Positions 5,521 to 6,221 of a stretch of DNA of 6,221 bases are shown piece after piece. The notes beneath the pieces were generated by a model. It searched no databases and was not told the origin of the DNA. It saw nothing but the letters and a program-made list of their open reading frames with translations. Positions within the stretch are counted from its first letter, which is position 1, and each line of letters starts with the position of its first letter. The stretch lies in assembly GCA_012511315.1 (NCBI GenBank), contig JAAZGI010000160.1:1-6221 (forward strand), written 5' to 3'. Source of the DNA: Clostridium sp. Its GTDB lineage: Bacteria; Bacillota; Clostridia; Clostridiales; Clostridiaceae. The position numbers and the translations under genes are program-made.

Positions 5521-5550
5521 ATTTCGATAAAAAAGAAGGAGTAGTCCCCC

Positions 5551-6221
5551 ATGTTTGATTTTGAGCACCAACTGAAAATCCTACCGGATTCCCCCGGTGT
5601 CTATATTATGAAAGACAAACGGGGAGAAATTATATATATTGGGAAAGCGAAGGTTTTAAAAAAGCGGGTTCGTCAGTACTTTAGAAATCCTAACCGCTTG
5701 GATACAAAAACTCGTCTCATGGTGAGTCATGTCACAGAGTTTGATTATATTGTTACCGACTCAGAAATCGAGTCTTTGATTTTAGAACAAAATTTAATTA
5801 AAGAAAATTTACCAAAATACAATATCAACTTAAAAGATGATAAGCGCTTTCCCTTTATTAAAATTACTATGAAGGAAGACTTCCCCAGGGTTTTTGTAAC
5901 TCGTCTAACTCCAAAAGATGGATCCAAATACTATGGCCCCTTTACGGATGTAAATTCAGTCTATGAAACCCTTGAAAGTATCAAAGCGATTTATCCTATA
6001 CGTACTTGCAAGTTAACTATTATTGAAGGGGGGCCACCCACCCGACCTTGCTTGAACTATCATATGGGACTTTGCAAAGCGCCCTGTGCTGGTAAGATTT
6101 CCAAAGCTGACTATGCTGTCATGATTGATGAAATCATTGAGCTGTTAAATGGTGGCGATCCCGGAATGAAACGCAAGATCAAGCAAGAGATGGAAGGGGC
6201 AGCCGAGCAGTTAGAGTTTGA
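5551..6221 (+). CDS. uvrC: UvrC, excinuclease ABC subunit C, N-terminal third (3' end outside window)
   Basis: The frame starts at the ATG at 5551, with AAGGAG (5536-5541) 9 nt upstream, and stays open to the window edge for 223 complete codons of the roughly 600 usual for UvrC. UvrC makes both incisions in nucleotide excision repair after UvrA/UvrB damage recognition. Residues 9-95 form the GIY-YIG nuclease domain, which makes the 3' incision: LPDSPGVYIM (11-20), Y29-I30-G31-K32-A33-K34, R39 and the glutamate E79 in LILEQNLIK (76-84), matching the known catalytic Tyr, Arg and metal-binding Glu. Y129-G-P-F follows at 128-131. Four cysteines, C153, C167, C175 and C179, are at the positions reported to hold an iron-sulfur cluster in E. 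coli UvrC. The UvrB-interacting, RNase H-like and helix-hairpin-helix parts lie beyond the window. It likely has its own promoter. Confidence 0.97.
   Translation, partial: MFDFEHQLKILPDSPGVYIMKDKRGEIIYIGKAKVLKKRVRQYFRNPNRLDTKTRLMVSHVTEFDYIVTDSEIESLILEQNLIKENLPKYNINLKDDKRFPFIKITMKEDFPRVFVTRLTPKDGSKYYGPFTDVNSVYETLESIKAIYPIRTCKLTIIEGGPPTRPCLNYHMGLCKAPCAGKISKADYAVMIDEIIELLNGGDPGMKRKIKQEMEGAAEQLEF

Larger units (their letters stand above)
5212..5550. other. repeat-bearing non-coding spacer between the PBP gene and uvrC
   Basis: This 339-bp stretch has frequent stop codons in the forward frames, so no gene is called. It is unusually rich in AGCT (ten occurrences, at 5226, 5230, 5242, 5246, 5258, 5299, 5351, 5375, 5448 and 5514) and in ATAAATAG words (5271, 5345 and 5369, the last two 24 bp apart). 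It contains the 16-bp tandem repeat, a possible TTGACT (5324-5329) / TAAATA (5346-5351) promoter, a better extended -10 candidate near 5470-5478, and a 6-bp hairpin CTTAGC/GCTAAG (5502-5507 with 5515-5520). No canonical terminator for the PBP operon was found. Confidence 0.6.

Overview
The window looks like chromosomal DNA of a low-to-moderate-GC Bacillota, probably a clostridial lineage. Ribosome binding sites are strong and close to AAAGGAGG. The thiamine-precursor transporters CytX and ThiW are typical of Firmicutes. An FHA / SEDS / class B penicillin-binding protein gene run next to uvrC fits Clostridia. Genus cannot be fixed from the sequence alone. All recognised genes lie on the + strand.

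Region 1 (1-1076) is the end of a vitamin-salvage operon. It holds the 3' part of cytX, a predicted hydroxymethylpyrimidine permease, then complete thiW, the predicted thiazole-specific S component of an ECF transporter. Together they would import the two halves of thiamine. The operon start, and any TPP riboswitch there, lies outside the window. A strong intrinsic terminator at 1212-1257 closes it.

Region 2 (1258-1618) is an AT-rich intergenic stretch with a perfect 14-bp tandem duplication, a weak promoter candidate and a long hairpin just upstream of the next operon.

Region 3 (1619-5211) is a tight three-gene operon: a membrane-anchored FHA protein, a SEDS-family glycosyltransferase (FtsW/RodA/SpoVE type) and a class B penicillin-binding protein. 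The first junction has a 12-nt gap with the Shine-Dalgarno overlapping the stop codon; the second is a 1-nt TAATG overlap. The SEDS and PBP proteins would form a peptidoglycan polymerase/transpeptidase pair, and the FHA protein would couple it to Ser/Thr kinase signalling. The order recalls actinobacterial fhaB-rodA-pbpA without the kinase and phosphatase genes. The PBP carries an unusual ~165-residue hydrophilic, presumably cytoplasmic, N-terminal extension with a repeated D-x-F-V-Y motif and several T-x-x-D sites. This is the most interesting feature of the window.

Region 4 (5212-5550) is a repeat-bearing, AGCT-rich spacer with an extended -10 promoter candidate. Region 5 (5551-6221) is the 5' third of uvrC, the nucleotide excision repair endonuclease subunit, truncated by the window end. 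No mobile element, CRISPR array, tRNA or rRNA was seen. Apart from the PBP extension and its possible link to the FHA protein, the gene content is ordinary core and housekeeping material.
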